DNA of 64,000 nucleotides, taken from the NCBI RefSeq assembly GCF_003583365.1, contig NZ_QXED01000003.1:620001-684000 (forward strand), given 5' to 3'. The notes under the pieces are model-generated. The model ran no database searches, was not told the origin of the DNA, and was given only the letters and a program-made list of their open reading frames with translations. Source of the stretch: Fibrisoma montanum. GTDB taxonomy: Bacteria > Bacteroidota > Bacteroidia > Cytophagales > Spirosomataceae. The position numbers and the translations under genes were made by a program. This document shows positions 27,967-36,169 of this stretch, in pieces; the first letter of the stretch is position 1, and each line of letters starts with the position of its first letter.

Positions 27967-28229
27967 AAACGTAGCATTTTGTTTGTATTCAATAAGCTAT
28001 GCATTTAACGCCTGTCTGCCAAACGTACCCCATCACTTTCATAAAAATTATCTGTTTGCCAGTCGTGGCAACCAGGTTCTGGTTAGAGCCCGGGGCAACG
28101 TTCCCTGATTGAAGGCGTTGCAGTATACGGTAAAGTTTCAGGAGCCAGCTGACCCGGTAATCGGTCCCGACGAATTTTTCGCTATTTTAGGGCAGTACCT
28201 ACACGCTACCTGTTCACTACGTCATTTGT

Positions 28230-29933
28230 ATGAAGTCTCTCTTTGTCAGTTCGTTCGTTCTTATCGCAACGGGTCTAATCAACTTTACCCACGCCCAGGA
28301 CCGACTCAGCGGCAAATCGTTTGCCACCCGGTCCGTCGTGATGGGGCAGCATGGTATGGCCTGCACCTCGCATCCGCTGTCGACACAAGTCGCCGTTGAG
28401 GTGCTGAAAGCGGGGGGCAACGCCATCGATGCGGCCATTGCAGCGAACGCCATGGAAGGGGTCGTTGAACCGCACGTCAACGGCATCGGGGGCGACCTGT
28501 TCGCGATTGTCTGGGACGCCAAAACCAAAAAACTGTACGGCCTGAATGCCTCAGGCCGGTCGCCGTATAACCTGACCCTGGCCGAATTCAAAAAGCGCGG
28601 GCTGACGCATATCCCCCCTACCGGGCCGTTGCCCGTATCGGTGCCGGGCTGCGTCGACGGCTGGTTTGAACTCCACAAAAAGTTCGGCAAAACGCCCATG
28701 CCAACGATTCTGTCGTCGGCCATCCGGTACGCCCGCGACGGGTACCCCATCCACGATGAAGCGACGTTTTACTGGGACTACATGATCCAGCGACTCGGCT
28801 CGTTTCCGAACGTAAAGGAAACCTACGCGCCTACCGGAACGGCACCAAACCGGGGCGAACTATTCAAAAATCCGGCCCTGGCGAACACACTGGAGAAGAT
28901 TGCCAAAGGTGGCCGGGATGCCTTTTATAAAGGGGAGATTGCCCGCACCATCGACGCCTTCATGAAAAAAATGGGCGGCTACCTGACCGCCAAAGACCTC
29001 GCCGACCATACGTCGGAATGGGTCGAACCGGTATCGACCAACTACCGGGGCTACGACGTCTGGGAACTGCCGCCCAACAGCCAGGGCATTTGCACCCTGC
29101 AGATGCTCAATATTCTGGAAGGCTATGACTTTTCAACGATTCCATGGGGCAGTCCCGAACACATTCACCGCTTTGTAGAAGCCAAAAAGCTGGCCTTCGA
29201 AGACCGGGCCAAGTACTATGCCGACCCCGCTTTTGCCAAAATTCCGGTCAACGAACTGATTTCAAAGTCGTACGCAGCCGAACGGCGTAAACTGATCAAC
29301 CCGGAGCAGGCCGCCAGGCGCGTAGAAGCGGGCAATCCGGCCCTCCGCGACGGCGACACGATCTACCTCACCGTTGCCGACAGTGAGGGCAACATGGTGT
29401 CCCTGATCCAAAGCAACTACCGGGGTTTCGGATCGGGGATGGTTCCCGACGGGCTGGGGTTCATGCTTCAGGACCGGGGCGAACTGTTCAGCCTGGTCGA
29501 CGGGCAGAATAACACCTATGCCCCCCACAAGCGACCGTTTCAGACCATCATCCCCGCGTTTATTACAAAAGACGGACAACCGTTTATGAGCTTCGGCCTG
29601 ATGGGGGGCAGCTTTCAGCCGCTCGGCCACGTTCAGATTGTGATGAACATGATCGATTTCGGCATGAATCCGCAAGAAGCCGGCGACGCGCCCCGCATCG
29701 ACCACCAGGGATCGTCGGAGCCGACGGGCGAAAAAATGCTGAACGCGGGCATCGTTACGCTCGAATCCGGCTTTCCCTACGAAAGCATCCGGGAACTGAT
29801 GATCCGCGGCCATCAGGTCGGCTATGCCCTTGGCGTCTACGGCGGTTATCAGGCCATCATGTACGACGCCAAAAACAAAGTCTACCATGGAGCAACGGAA
29901 TCGCGGAAAGACGGTCAGGCCGCCGGCTTTTAA
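28230..29933 (+). CDS. ggt: Gamma-glutamyltransferase
   Basis: 567-residue N-terminal nucleophile enzyme that hydrolyses or transfers gamma-glutamyl groups from glutathione and related peptides. Signal peptide ends near residue 24 (HAQ). The large-subunit block has HPLSTQVAVEVLKAGGNAIDAA and EPHVNGIGGDLF. Self-cleavage should occur before Thr377 in GDTIYLTVADSEGN, which becomes the nucleophile; SNYRGFGSG and GGSFQPLGHVQIVMN follow in the small subunit. The small subunit begins DTIYLTV rather than the common TTHYSV, so it belongs to a divergent GGT branch that may be specialised in acylase-like reactions. Convergent with an M20 peptidase, 12 bases apart. Confidence 0.92.
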   Translation: MKSLFVSSFVLIATGLINFTHAQDRLSGKSFATRSVVMGQHGMACTSHPLSTQVAVEVLKAGGNAIDAAIAANAMEGVVEPHVNGIGGDLFAIVWDAKTKKLYGLNASGRSPYNLTLAEFKKRGLTHIPPTGPLPVSVPGCVDGWFELHKKFGKTPMPTILSSAIRYARDGYPIHDEATFYWDYMIQRLGSFPNVKETYAPTGTAPNRGELFKNPALANTLEKIAKGGRDAFYKGEIARTIDAFMKKMGGYLTAKDLADHTSEWVEPVSTNYRGYDVWELPPNSQGICTLQMLNILEGYDFSTIPWGSPEHIHRFVEAKKLAFEDRAKYYADPAFAKIPVNELISKSYAAERRKLINPEQAARRVEAGNPALRDGDTIYLTVADSEGNMVSLIQSNYRGFGSGMVPDGLGFMLQDRGELFSLVDGQNNTYAPHKRPFQTIIPAFITKDGQPFMSFGLMGGSFQPLGHVQIVMNMIDFGMNPQEAGDAPRIDHQGSSEPTGEKMLNAGIVTLESGFPYESIRELMIRGHQVGYALGVYGGYQAIMYDAKNKVYHGATESRKDGQAAGF

Positions 29934-29945
29934 GTCGGGGCGGGG

Positions 29946-31220
29946 TTAGCGCGTCAGTCGATACATCAGCACGGCCGTACGTTGGATAAGCTGCGGATAC
30001 TCCTTCAGGTTGATGGTCTCCTCGATGCTGTGCGCGCCTTTCCCCGACGCGCCCAGTCCATCCAGGCAAGGCAGGTAGGCGGCAACGAACGACACATCCC
30101 CCGCCCCGCGCGACCCCGGATCACCGGCCGCGACCGGCCCCAGGCCCATGGCCTCGCTCACCTGGCTGACCACTTTGCGCAGGTCATCGTTGGCCGACGA
30201 AGGTTCCATCGATGGGATGCCATCCGAGAACGTAATGGTGGCCTTGGTCTGCGGCAGGCTTTTGTCGACAATCCCGCGCATCCGGGCGCGGGCGCTTTCC
30301 TTCTGCGCTTCACCCAGAAACCGCAGGTCGCCTTTCACCAGAGCCGCCCCCGCGACGATGTTGGTTTTGCCGACCGCTTCAGCTTTGGCCGTTTTGTCAT
30401 CGTAGCGCACTTCCGCCCCACCAACGATCAGGCCGGGGTTAAACGTCAGGTACTGCTCCTGGCTCAGCGCCCGCCGAAATTCGTTGAGGATGCGGGTGGC
30501 TTCGTAGATCGCCCCGTAGCCCAGGCTGCTGAAAACACCCGACGAGTGGCCGGAGCGAGCCTTTACGTTCAGCGTCCAGCTGCTCGCCCCCCGCCGACCC
30601 GTAGTAACCGTCCGCAGCCCCTGCGCCGTTTCGAACGCCAGCGCCAGGTCACACTGTTTCGCCCGTTCGATGAAGTCCCGCCGACTTTCGGGGCCGCCGG
30701 AGCTTTCTTCGTCGCCGGTGAAGTAGACCGTGATGGACGTATCATCGAGCAGACCCTGCGTTTGTAGCGCTTTGAGGGCCGCGATCACCAGCACGTCGCC
30801 CCCTTTCATGTCGTTGACGCCCTGTCCCGAGGCCGTCGAATCGTTCAGGCGGGTAAATGGCTCCATCGGCAGGCTCTTTTCAAACACCGTATCCAGGTGG
30901 CCGATCAGGAACAGCTTTTTGCCTTTCTTCCCCTGCCGCGTGGCCACCAGGTGCCCCGCGCGGTTCATCGAGTCGGGCAGCGTGATCCATTCGGTTTTGA
31001 AACCCAGTTTCTGGAGTTCATCCCCCATCAGCTTCCCGACCGTGCGGACGCCTTCCAGGTTGAGCGTACCGCTGTTGATGTTGACGACCTTTTCCAGAAA
31101 GGCCATCGTTTCGGGCATCTGGTTCTGAACCGTCTGGACGATCCCTTTCTCGGGTTTGGTAAGCGACTGGCTAAAGGCAACGTGGCTGCTGAGCAGGAGA
31201 GTAAATAGAAGTCTTTTCAT
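29946..31220 (-). CDS. Exported M20 peptidase, carboxypeptidase G2-like
   Basis: 424-residue zinc peptidase with signal peptide (1-18). Zinc-site residues: His108 and Asp110 in IGHLDTV, Asp137 in GQGVNDMKGG, catalytic Glu171 in GDEESSG with Glu172 as ligand; a dimerisation lid domain lies between, with SGHSSGVFSSLGYG. The layout fits the glutamate carboxypeptidase (CPG2) group, which removes C-terminal Glu from folates or peptides. It sits back to back with GGT, and both release glutamate from conjugates, so a shared scavenging role is plausible but unproven. Confidence 0.92.
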   Translation of the reverse strand: MKRLLFTLLLSSHVAFSQSLTKPEKGIVQTVQNQMPETMAFLEKVVNINSGTLNLEGVRTVGKLMGDELQKLGFKTEWITLPDSMNRAGHLVATRQGKKGKKLFLIGHLDTVFEKSLPMEPFTRLNDSTASGQGVNDMKGGDVLVIAALKALQTQGLLDDTSITVYFTGDEESSGGPESRRDFIERAKQCDLALAFETAQGLRTVTTGRRGASSWTLNVKARSGHSSGVFSSLGYGAIYEATRILNEFRRALSQEQYLTFNPGLIVGGAEVRYDDKTAKAEAVGKTNIVAGAALVKGDLRFLGEAQKESARARMRGIVDKSLPQTKATITFSDGIPSMEPSSANDDLRKVVSQVSEAMGLGPVAAGDPGSRGAGDVSFVAAYLPCLDGLGASGKGAHSIEETINLKEYPQLIQRTAVLMYRLTR

Positions 31221-31412
31221 CAGGTTGTTATGTGTTTATCTCCACCCCGTCAGTTTCCCGATTATCCTTCAGGGAGTTGGGGTAAGGTTACCGGCTAAAA
31301 TAAACAAACTTGCCCTTCCTCCGAATTTTATACGGCCATTCTGGTTATCTTCGTCAAAACGCACGGCTTCATCACTACATTTACCATCTCAATCCGTGCT
31401 CAGTCCGTACTC

Positions 31413-32969
31413 ATGAAACTAGCGTTCCTCGCCTTGCTTACCAGTTGCCTGATCCTGCCCGGCAGCTACGCCCAGAAACCCACCGCCGACAAAGAAAAAC
31501 CCGCCCCTAAAGAAGAAGCGCCGACTTTTTCGGGTAAGAGCCGCACCCTGGACCTCGACCGCCAGGTAGTGACCAATGGACAGGTCACGATCAAAGGCCA
31601 GCGCGTGCCGTACAAAGCCACGGCCGGGACCATTCCGGTTTGGGACGAGGAAGGCAAACCCGTAGCGGGTGTGTTTTTTACCTACTTCGAACGCTCCGAC
31701 GTAGCCGACCGCTCGGCCCGCCCGCTGGTTATTTCGTTCAACGGTGGCCCCGGCACGGCCTCGGTCTGGATGATGATCGGCTACACCGGGCCACGCATCC
31801 TGAAAGTCGACGACGAAGGCTATCCCGTTCAGCCCTACGGCATTAAAGACAACCCACATTCCATTTTGGACGTAGCCGACATTGTGTACGTCGATCCGGT
31901 CAACACCGGCTTCTCGCGCCCGGCCAACAAGGACGTTCCGGCGGCCAAGCTGTTCTTTGGCGTCAACGCCGACATCAAGTACCTGGCCGACTGGATCAAT
32001 ACGTTCGTGAGCCGCTACAACCGCTGGTCCTCGCCCAAGTACCTGATCGGCGAAAGCTACGGCACAACGCGCGTGTCGGGCCTGGCGCTGGAGCTGCAGA
32101 ACAATCACTGGATGTACCTCAACGGCGTCGTGCTGGTATCGCCTACGGACCTGGGCATCAAACGCGACGGACCGGCGCAGGGTGCGCTGAAACTGCCGTA
32201 TTTCACCGCAACGGCCTGGTACCACAAAGCCTTACCCGCCGATTTGCAGAAGAAAGACCTGACCGATCTGCTGCCCGAAGTCGAGAACTTTACCATTTCG
32301 GAGTACATACCGGCTCTGGCGATGGGTGGTTCGATGAGCGATCAGAAGCGGAAGGAGATTGCTCAGAAAGTGGCCCGGTATTCGGGACTATCAGAAACAG
32401 CCGTGCTGCAGCAGAACCTCGACGTACCGACCAATTTCTTCTGGAAAGAACTCCTCCGCGACAAAGGCCAGACGGTGGGCCGACTGGATTCGCGCTACCT
32501 CGGCATCGACAGCAAAGACGCGGGTGAAGCGCCCGACTACAACGCCGAGCTGACGTCCTGGCTGCACTCGTTCACGCCCGCCATCAACCTGTTCATGCGC
32601 GAGGAGCTGAACTACAAAACGGACCTGAAATATTTTATGTTCGGCCCGGTACGTCCCTGGGACAACACCAACAACCACACGGGCGAAGACCTGCGCCAGG
32701 CAATGGCCCAGAACCCGTACCTGCATCTGCTGGTTCAATCCGGCTACTACGACGGCGCCTGCGATTACTTCAACGCCAAGTACAACATGTGGCAGATGGA
32801 CGTTGGCGGTAAATTGAAAGACCGCATGGAATGGGAAGGCTACCGCAGCGGCCACATGATGTACCTCCGCAAAGAAGACCTCGCGACCAGCAACGAAAAC
32901 CTCCGCCAGTTCATTCAGAAAAGCATTCCGAAGAACAGCACTCCGGCAAAGTATTCGGGGAGCCGGTGA
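31413..32969 (+). CDS. Exported serine carboxypeptidase, S10 family
   Basis: 518 residues with a signal peptide (cleavage near GSYAQ, residue 20). Oxyanion NGGPG is at 110-114, the nucleophile is Ser215 in GESYG, and the triad Asp and His lie in SGYYDGACDYFNAKYNMW and YRSGHMMYL near the C-terminus. S10 enzymes remove C-terminal residues at acid pH and are common in plant-litter Bacteroidota. Its start is 192 bases from the divergent M20 gene. Codon use is the usual GC-rich type, in sharp contrast to the next gene. Confidence 0.92.
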   Translation: MKLAFLALLTSCLILPGSYAQKPTADKEKPAPKEEAPTFSGKSRTLDLDRQVVTNGQVTIKGQRVPYKATAGTIPVWDEEGKPVAGVFFTYFERSDVADRSARPLVISFNGGPGTASVWMMIGYTGPRILKVDDEGYPVQPYGIKDNPHSILDVADIVYVDPVNTGFSRPANKDVPAAKLFFGVNADIKYLADWINTFVSRYNRWSSPKYLIGESYGTTRVSGLALELQNNHWMYLNGVVLVSPTDLGIKRDGPAQGALKLPYFTATAWYHKALPADLQKKDLTDLLPEVENFTISEYIPALAMGGSMSDQKRKEIAQKVARYSGLSETAVLQQNLDVPTNFFWKELLRDKGQTVGRLDSRYLGIDSKDAGEAPDYNAELTSWLHSFTPAINLFMREELNYKTDLKYFMFGPVRPWDNTNNHTGEDLRQAMAQNPYLHLLVQSGYYDGACDYFNAKYNMWQMDVGGKLKDRMEWEGYRSGHMMYLRKEDLATSNENLRQFIQKSIPKNSTPAKYSGSR

Positions 32970-33073
32970 ACCAGAAGTAAAATTGGGAAATGTTCTTTCT
33001 AACCTCTAAAGTTTCAAAGACTTTTATACTCACCTGATACTATCTACTCATTATCAGTATATAACCAGTTACT

Positions 33074-33847
33074 ATGTTTCATGAACCACCCAAAAATTTC
33101 CTTTATTCTGCATACAAGATTGAAGTTGAACATTCCGATGGAGCAAAGTCAAAAAGTGGAGTTGCAACTGGCTTTGTCCTTGAAATAGCAGAACGAGTAC
33201 CGTGGATCATAACGAACAGACATGTTATCGACATTGATTATAAACAGGTAACTCCCAAATTCAAAGATTTTAAGCTATCAAAACTATCAATTACCGGCCG
33301 CAGAGCTGACGATTCCGAGTACACTTTTCAACTTCATGAAGATGCTAAATTTTATTTTCATGAGGACTACCAAAACGACATTGCAATTGTCGAAGCTAAA
33401 ATCTATCATTCTGATGATAAACCTCTCCATTGGCACTTTGGATTGGAGCATTTGGCTAATAACAATATTTACAAGGAGTTAGATGCGTATGATGAAATCT
33501 GTTACACTGGCTTCCCGAACACTTACGACAAGTTTAGCAATAGGCCTATTATCAGAAGTGGCCGAATAGCCAGTGACCCCAGGTTCGACTATTCATGGAA
33601 TAGAGATTATCAAGGTCAATGTGTTGCTTACGAAGGTTTTTCTTCTGAGGGAGCGTCTGGAAGTCCAATTTTTGCCCCACCACGAGGACTGCAAGGTATT
33701 CCTAATTCCAGACATGGCTATTTAATCGGAGTAAATGCAGGGCACATTCCAGATCATTTTGGCCATAGTGGTATTTCTTACTTTTACAAAACCTTGGCTT
33801 TACTTGAAATAATTGAAAAAAATAAGCTGGCAGAGATCACAAGCTAA
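33074..33847 (+). CDS. Trypsin-like (V8-type) serine peptidase
   Basis: 257-residue protein with a chymotrypsin-fold triad: His50 in IITNRHVI, Asp102 in YQNDIAIV and Ser195 in GASGSPIF. No signal peptide, so it is likely to be cytosolic, unlike most degradative trypsin-like enzymes. No PDZ or other domain. The gene is strongly AT-rich against its surroundings. Intracellular trypsin-like peptidase domains occur as effectors in bacterial defence and conflict systems, and here it stands 84 bases before a RES-Xre toxin-antitoxin pair. A defence role is inference; a housekeeping regulatory protease is the alternative. Confidence 0.78.
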   Translation: MFHEPPKNFLYSAYKIEVEHSDGAKSKSGVATGFVLEIAERVPWIITNRHVIDIDYKQVTPKFKDFKLSKLSITGRRADDSEYTFQLHEDAKFYFHEDYQNDIAIVEAKIYHSDDKPLHWHFGLEHLANNNIYKELDAYDEICYTGFPNTYDKFSNRPIIRSGRIASDPRFDYSWNRDYQGQCVAYEGFSSEGASGSPIFAPPRGLQGIPNSRHGYLIGVNAGHIPDHFGHSGISYFYKTLALLEIIEKNKLAEITS

Positions 33848-33902
33848 ATAGACGATAACTATGCGCTTCTACAATACACACATATAATAGAATTATTTCA
33901 CC

Positions 33903-33910
33903 TACATTTG
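33903..33910 (+). promoter_or_regulatory. -7 element TAcaTTTG before xre-res
   Basis: TACATTTG fits the Bacteroidota TAnnTTTG consensus, 20 bases ahead of the antitoxin ATG. No clear -33 partner. Located in the AT-rich spacer, it would drive the toxin-antitoxin pair. Confidence 0.4.
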
Positions 33911-33930
33911 TGCCATAATTCACACGCATT

Positions 33931-34323
33931 ATGACTGCGCCAACTCGCTTATCTCCCTTCAATGTAATAAGCTCTTCGCGGCAGGGAGCGTTACGCTCGC
34001 AGGTTGACGAAGTAGCCGCTTTAGTCGGACTGACCGATAAGGAGATGGCGTATGCCCTTAGCATGACGCCACGCAACCTGCACCGGCTCAAAGACGATCA
34101 GCGCTTCAGTGTCGATGCCTCCGAGCGGCTGCTGTTACTTAAAAATCTGCTGCTACACGCCCTGGACACGTTTGAAGGCCGTAAAGCAACCGTTTTGCAA
34201 TGGCTCAGAACGCCCATCCGCGAACTGGCTAACCAGGCCCCCATTCAATTGCTCGATACCGTAACCGGCTTTGGCCTGGCAGACGATGTCTTAGGGCGCT
34301 TAGATTACGGGCTACCGGCCTGA
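33931..34323 (+). CDS. Xre-type antitoxin (MbcA/ParS, DUF2384)
   Basis: 130-residue antitoxin. The N-terminal helices carry a degenerate helix-turn-helix (LTDKEMAYALSMTPRNLHRL); the C-terminal DUF2384 toxin-binding domain is WLRTPIRELANQAPIQLLDTVTGFG ending in LGRLDYG (split here into its recognisable parts LRTP, LLDT and RLDYG). It should bind the RES toxin and repress its own operon. The stop is 9 bases before the toxin start, the usual antitoxin-first order. Composition is close to chromosomal average, unlike the protease gene before it. Confidence 0.92.
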   Translation: MTAPTRLSPFNVISSSRQGALRSQVDEVAALVGLTDKEMAYALSMTPRNLHRLKDDQRFSVDASERLLLLKNLLLHALDTFEGRKATVLQWLRTPIRELANQAPIQLLDTVTGFGLADDVLGRLDYGLPA

Positions 34324-34332
34324 TCAGCGTCT

Positions 34333-34806
34333 ATGCCTATTCTTTACCGAATCATTCGCGATAAGTATCGGGACGAACCTCTATCCGTCATTGGTAGTCG
34401 GCTGTTTGGTGGCCGCTGGAATCCTAAAGGCGTAGGTGTCCTCTATGCAACATCGACGCCAGAGTTGGGCCTGGTTGAAACATTGGCCCATGCGCCGACT
34501 GTTCGTTATGAAGAACTGCCCACGTACTGGGTATTTTCGCTGGAAGTACCAGACGACATTCGTTACGTCAACCGGGAAGAATTACCGGACTATTGGCAGG
34601 ATGAAACCTATGAGCGAACACAAGGGTGGCTGAGTAATTGGTTAGCCACGCCTGACCAGCTCGGTGTTGCTCTCCCATCGGTGCTTGTGCCTCTGTCGTA
34701 CAACGTCATTCTCCATCCCGCTCATCATCTCTTCGAGAAGATTCAGGTTATTGCTCAGGAAGTTCAACCGGTCGATCGGCGGCTTTGGCGCACCTCAAAT
34801 TCGTAA
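34333..34806 (+). CDS. RES-domain NAD-degrading toxin
   Basis: 157-residue toxin of the RES family, which degrades NAD+ in the cell. The Arg-Glu-Ser set that names the family is visible: Arg28 in GGRWNPKG, Glu49 in LGLVETLAH and a Ser in the LPSVLVPLSYN region. Length and motif order are normal, so it should be active when free of antitoxin. Partner gene directly upstream. The next gene downstream, a TetR regulator, starts 52 bases later on the same strand and may be read through. Confidence 0.92.
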   Translation: MPILYRIIRDKYRDEPLSVIGSRLFGGRWNPKGVGVLYATSTPELGLVETLAHAPTVRYEELPTYWVFSLEVPDDIRYVNREELPDYWQDETYERTQGWLSNWLATPDQLGVALPSVLVPLSYNVILHPAHHLFEKIQVIAQEVQPVDRRLWRTSNS

Positions 34807-34858
34807 CTTATCGTTCAGCAGTATTGATTCGGCTTACTTCCCAACAAAAGTTTCAGCA

Positions 34859-35401
34859 ATGACCTTCGATAGCAAAGAATCCTGGATTCTGGTCGGCTAT
34901 GGCCTGTTCGCCAAAGAAGGGCCGGCCGCGTTGAAGGTAGAAGTCATGGCCCGGCTGGTGAACAAAAGCAAATCGTCCTTTTACCATCACTTTGCCGATG
35001 TCGATGTCTTTACGGAGCTTTTGCTGAACTACCATCTCAAACGGTCGCACATCATTGCCCAGCGAGAAAGTCGGTGCGAACGGATAACGCCCGATCTGAT
35101 CCACGTCCTCCTCGATGTAAAACAGGATCTGCTTTTCAACCGGCAGTTGCGCGTGAACCGGCACAATCCGGCGTTCAATACATGCCTCGAACGATCCACG
35201 CAAGCCGTGGAGAGCGCTTTCCTGGCTGTGTGGGCCAAAGACCTTGGCCTCGCCGACAAATCCCATCTGGCCCACTCCCTGTTTAAGCTCACCCTCGAAA
35301 ACTTCTATCTGCAGCTCACCGAAGCGACGTTGACCTACGAGTGGCTTGCCCAATACTTCAGCGAAGTACGCTCAATGGTTACCGAGTTCAAGAAACCATA
35401 A
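34859..35401 (+). CDS. TetR/AcrR family transcriptional regulator
   Basis: 180 residues. The start at MTFDSKESW is chosen because the open frame further upstream lies inside the RES gene. The DNA-binding domain is short: GYGLFAKEGPAALKVEVMARLVNKSKSSFYHHFADVDVF in pieces, with the classic SSFYHHF end of the recognition helix. The C-terminal ligand domain is not recognisable. Such regulators usually repress neighbouring genes on binding a small molecule; the closest candidate target is the small membrane protein gene downstream, with an inverted CCGG-type repeat between them. Confidence 0.85.
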   Translation: MTFDSKESWILVGYGLFAKEGPAALKVEVMARLVNKSKSSFYHHFADVDVFTELLLNYHLKRSHIIAQRESRCERITPDLIHVLLDVKQDLLFNRQLRVNRHNPAFNTCLERSTQAVESAFLAVWAKDLGLADKSHLAHSLFKLTLENFYLQLTEATLTYEWLAQYFSEVRSMVTEFKKP

Positions 35402-35546
35402 GAAACCTGCCCCGATTGTACGCTGCCGTCTAAAATTACCGGAACGTGGCCGTCATCTTTGCCGGTAGTCAGGCAGGCTGCAGCCGGCGAACACAAGCGT
35501 TTAGACCTTATGCACATGCCTGCCAACCCACAAGTCAGGTATACTC

Positions 35547-35978
35547 ATGTCGCATTCATTTCACAAATTCTGGCTGAAAGTCACGGCGTTTGTTGTCGGC
35601 TCGTTCGGGCCGGTTTTCTTCCTCGGGACGATGAAGTCTACATCGGAACCCGCCCGGCTAACACTCGATCTGTTGAGCTGGCCGGTTGATAGCGCCACCA
35701 CCTATGATTCCCCCGACACGCAATTTTTATCAGCGCTTACGGGCGGCTTCCTGTTGGGCTGGGGCGTCATGATCTGGTGCCTGTCCGTATGGGTTTATGA
35801 CAAAGCACCGGAGGCTGTTCGCAAAACGGTCCTGACCGGCGTTCTATCCTGGTTTGTGCTGGACAGTGCCGGTTCCATTGCCTCCGGAAATACCTCCAAT
35901 GCTTTTTTCAACATACTCGTCCTGCTGATCGCCGTAGGGCCTTTGTGGCGTCCGGCCCGTGCGTTGGCAAACCAGTAA
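35547..35978 (+). CDS. Four-helix membrane protein of unknown function
   Basis: 143 residues with about four hydrophobic helices (AFVVGSFGPVFFLGT, ALTGGFLLGWGVMIWCLSVW, TGVLSWFVLDSAGSI and AFFNILVLLIAVGPLW). The conserved-looking core is LSALTGGFLLGWGVMIWCLS and WFVLDSAGSIASGN with an Asp inside a membrane segment. I recall similar unnamed proteins in proteobacteria but no function. It follows the TetR regulator on the same strand. Confidence 0.7.
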   Translation: MSHSFHKFWLKVTAFVVGSFGPVFFLGTMKSTSEPARLTLDLLSWPVDSATTYDSPDTQFLSALTGGFLLGWGVMIWCLSVWVYDKAPEAVRKTVLTGVLSWFVLDSAGSIASGNTSNAFFNILVLLIAVGPLWRPARALANQ

Positions 35979-36106
35979 TGGCTGTCGTGAGGTATGTCAG
36001 GCAACCAGTCGTTGCGCCGGTAACGGCTCGCGATACGTAGTTCGGACCAGCACGCGTAACCCAGCCAGGCCATCAGTGTGTACTACCGGACGCAACCAAT
36101 CGGTTT

Positions 36107-36166
36107 GTTAGCCTGTCCTGTGAACTAACTGCGCTGTATTTTTCTTTCCAGTTCAGGACAGGCAAC
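36107..36166 (+). promoter_or_regulatory. Hairpin over the transglutaminase start region
   Basis: GTT-A-GCCTGTCCTG-TG-AACT (36107-36126) pairs with AGTTCAGGACAGGCAAC (36150-36166), 17 pairs with two small bulges and a 23-nt loop. It ends 3 bases before the ATG at 36170. In RNA it would hide the ribosome entry site; in DNA it could be an operator. Confidence 0.55.
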
Positions 36167-36169
36167 GTT

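Larger units (their letters stand above)
32970..33930. other. AT-rich island holding a trypsin-like gene
   Basis: Base composition drops visibly here against the GC-rich flanks, and codons favour A/T at third positions. The block holds one gene and short spacers; composition recovers inside the Xre gene. No integrase, transposase, tRNA or flanking direct repeat was seen, so the route of arrival is unknown. Confidence 0.6.

Noticed and set aside
32970-33930. Prophage or integrative element for the AT-rich island
   Set aside because: No integrase, phage gene, tRNA or flanking repeat is visible; only composition supports foreign origin.
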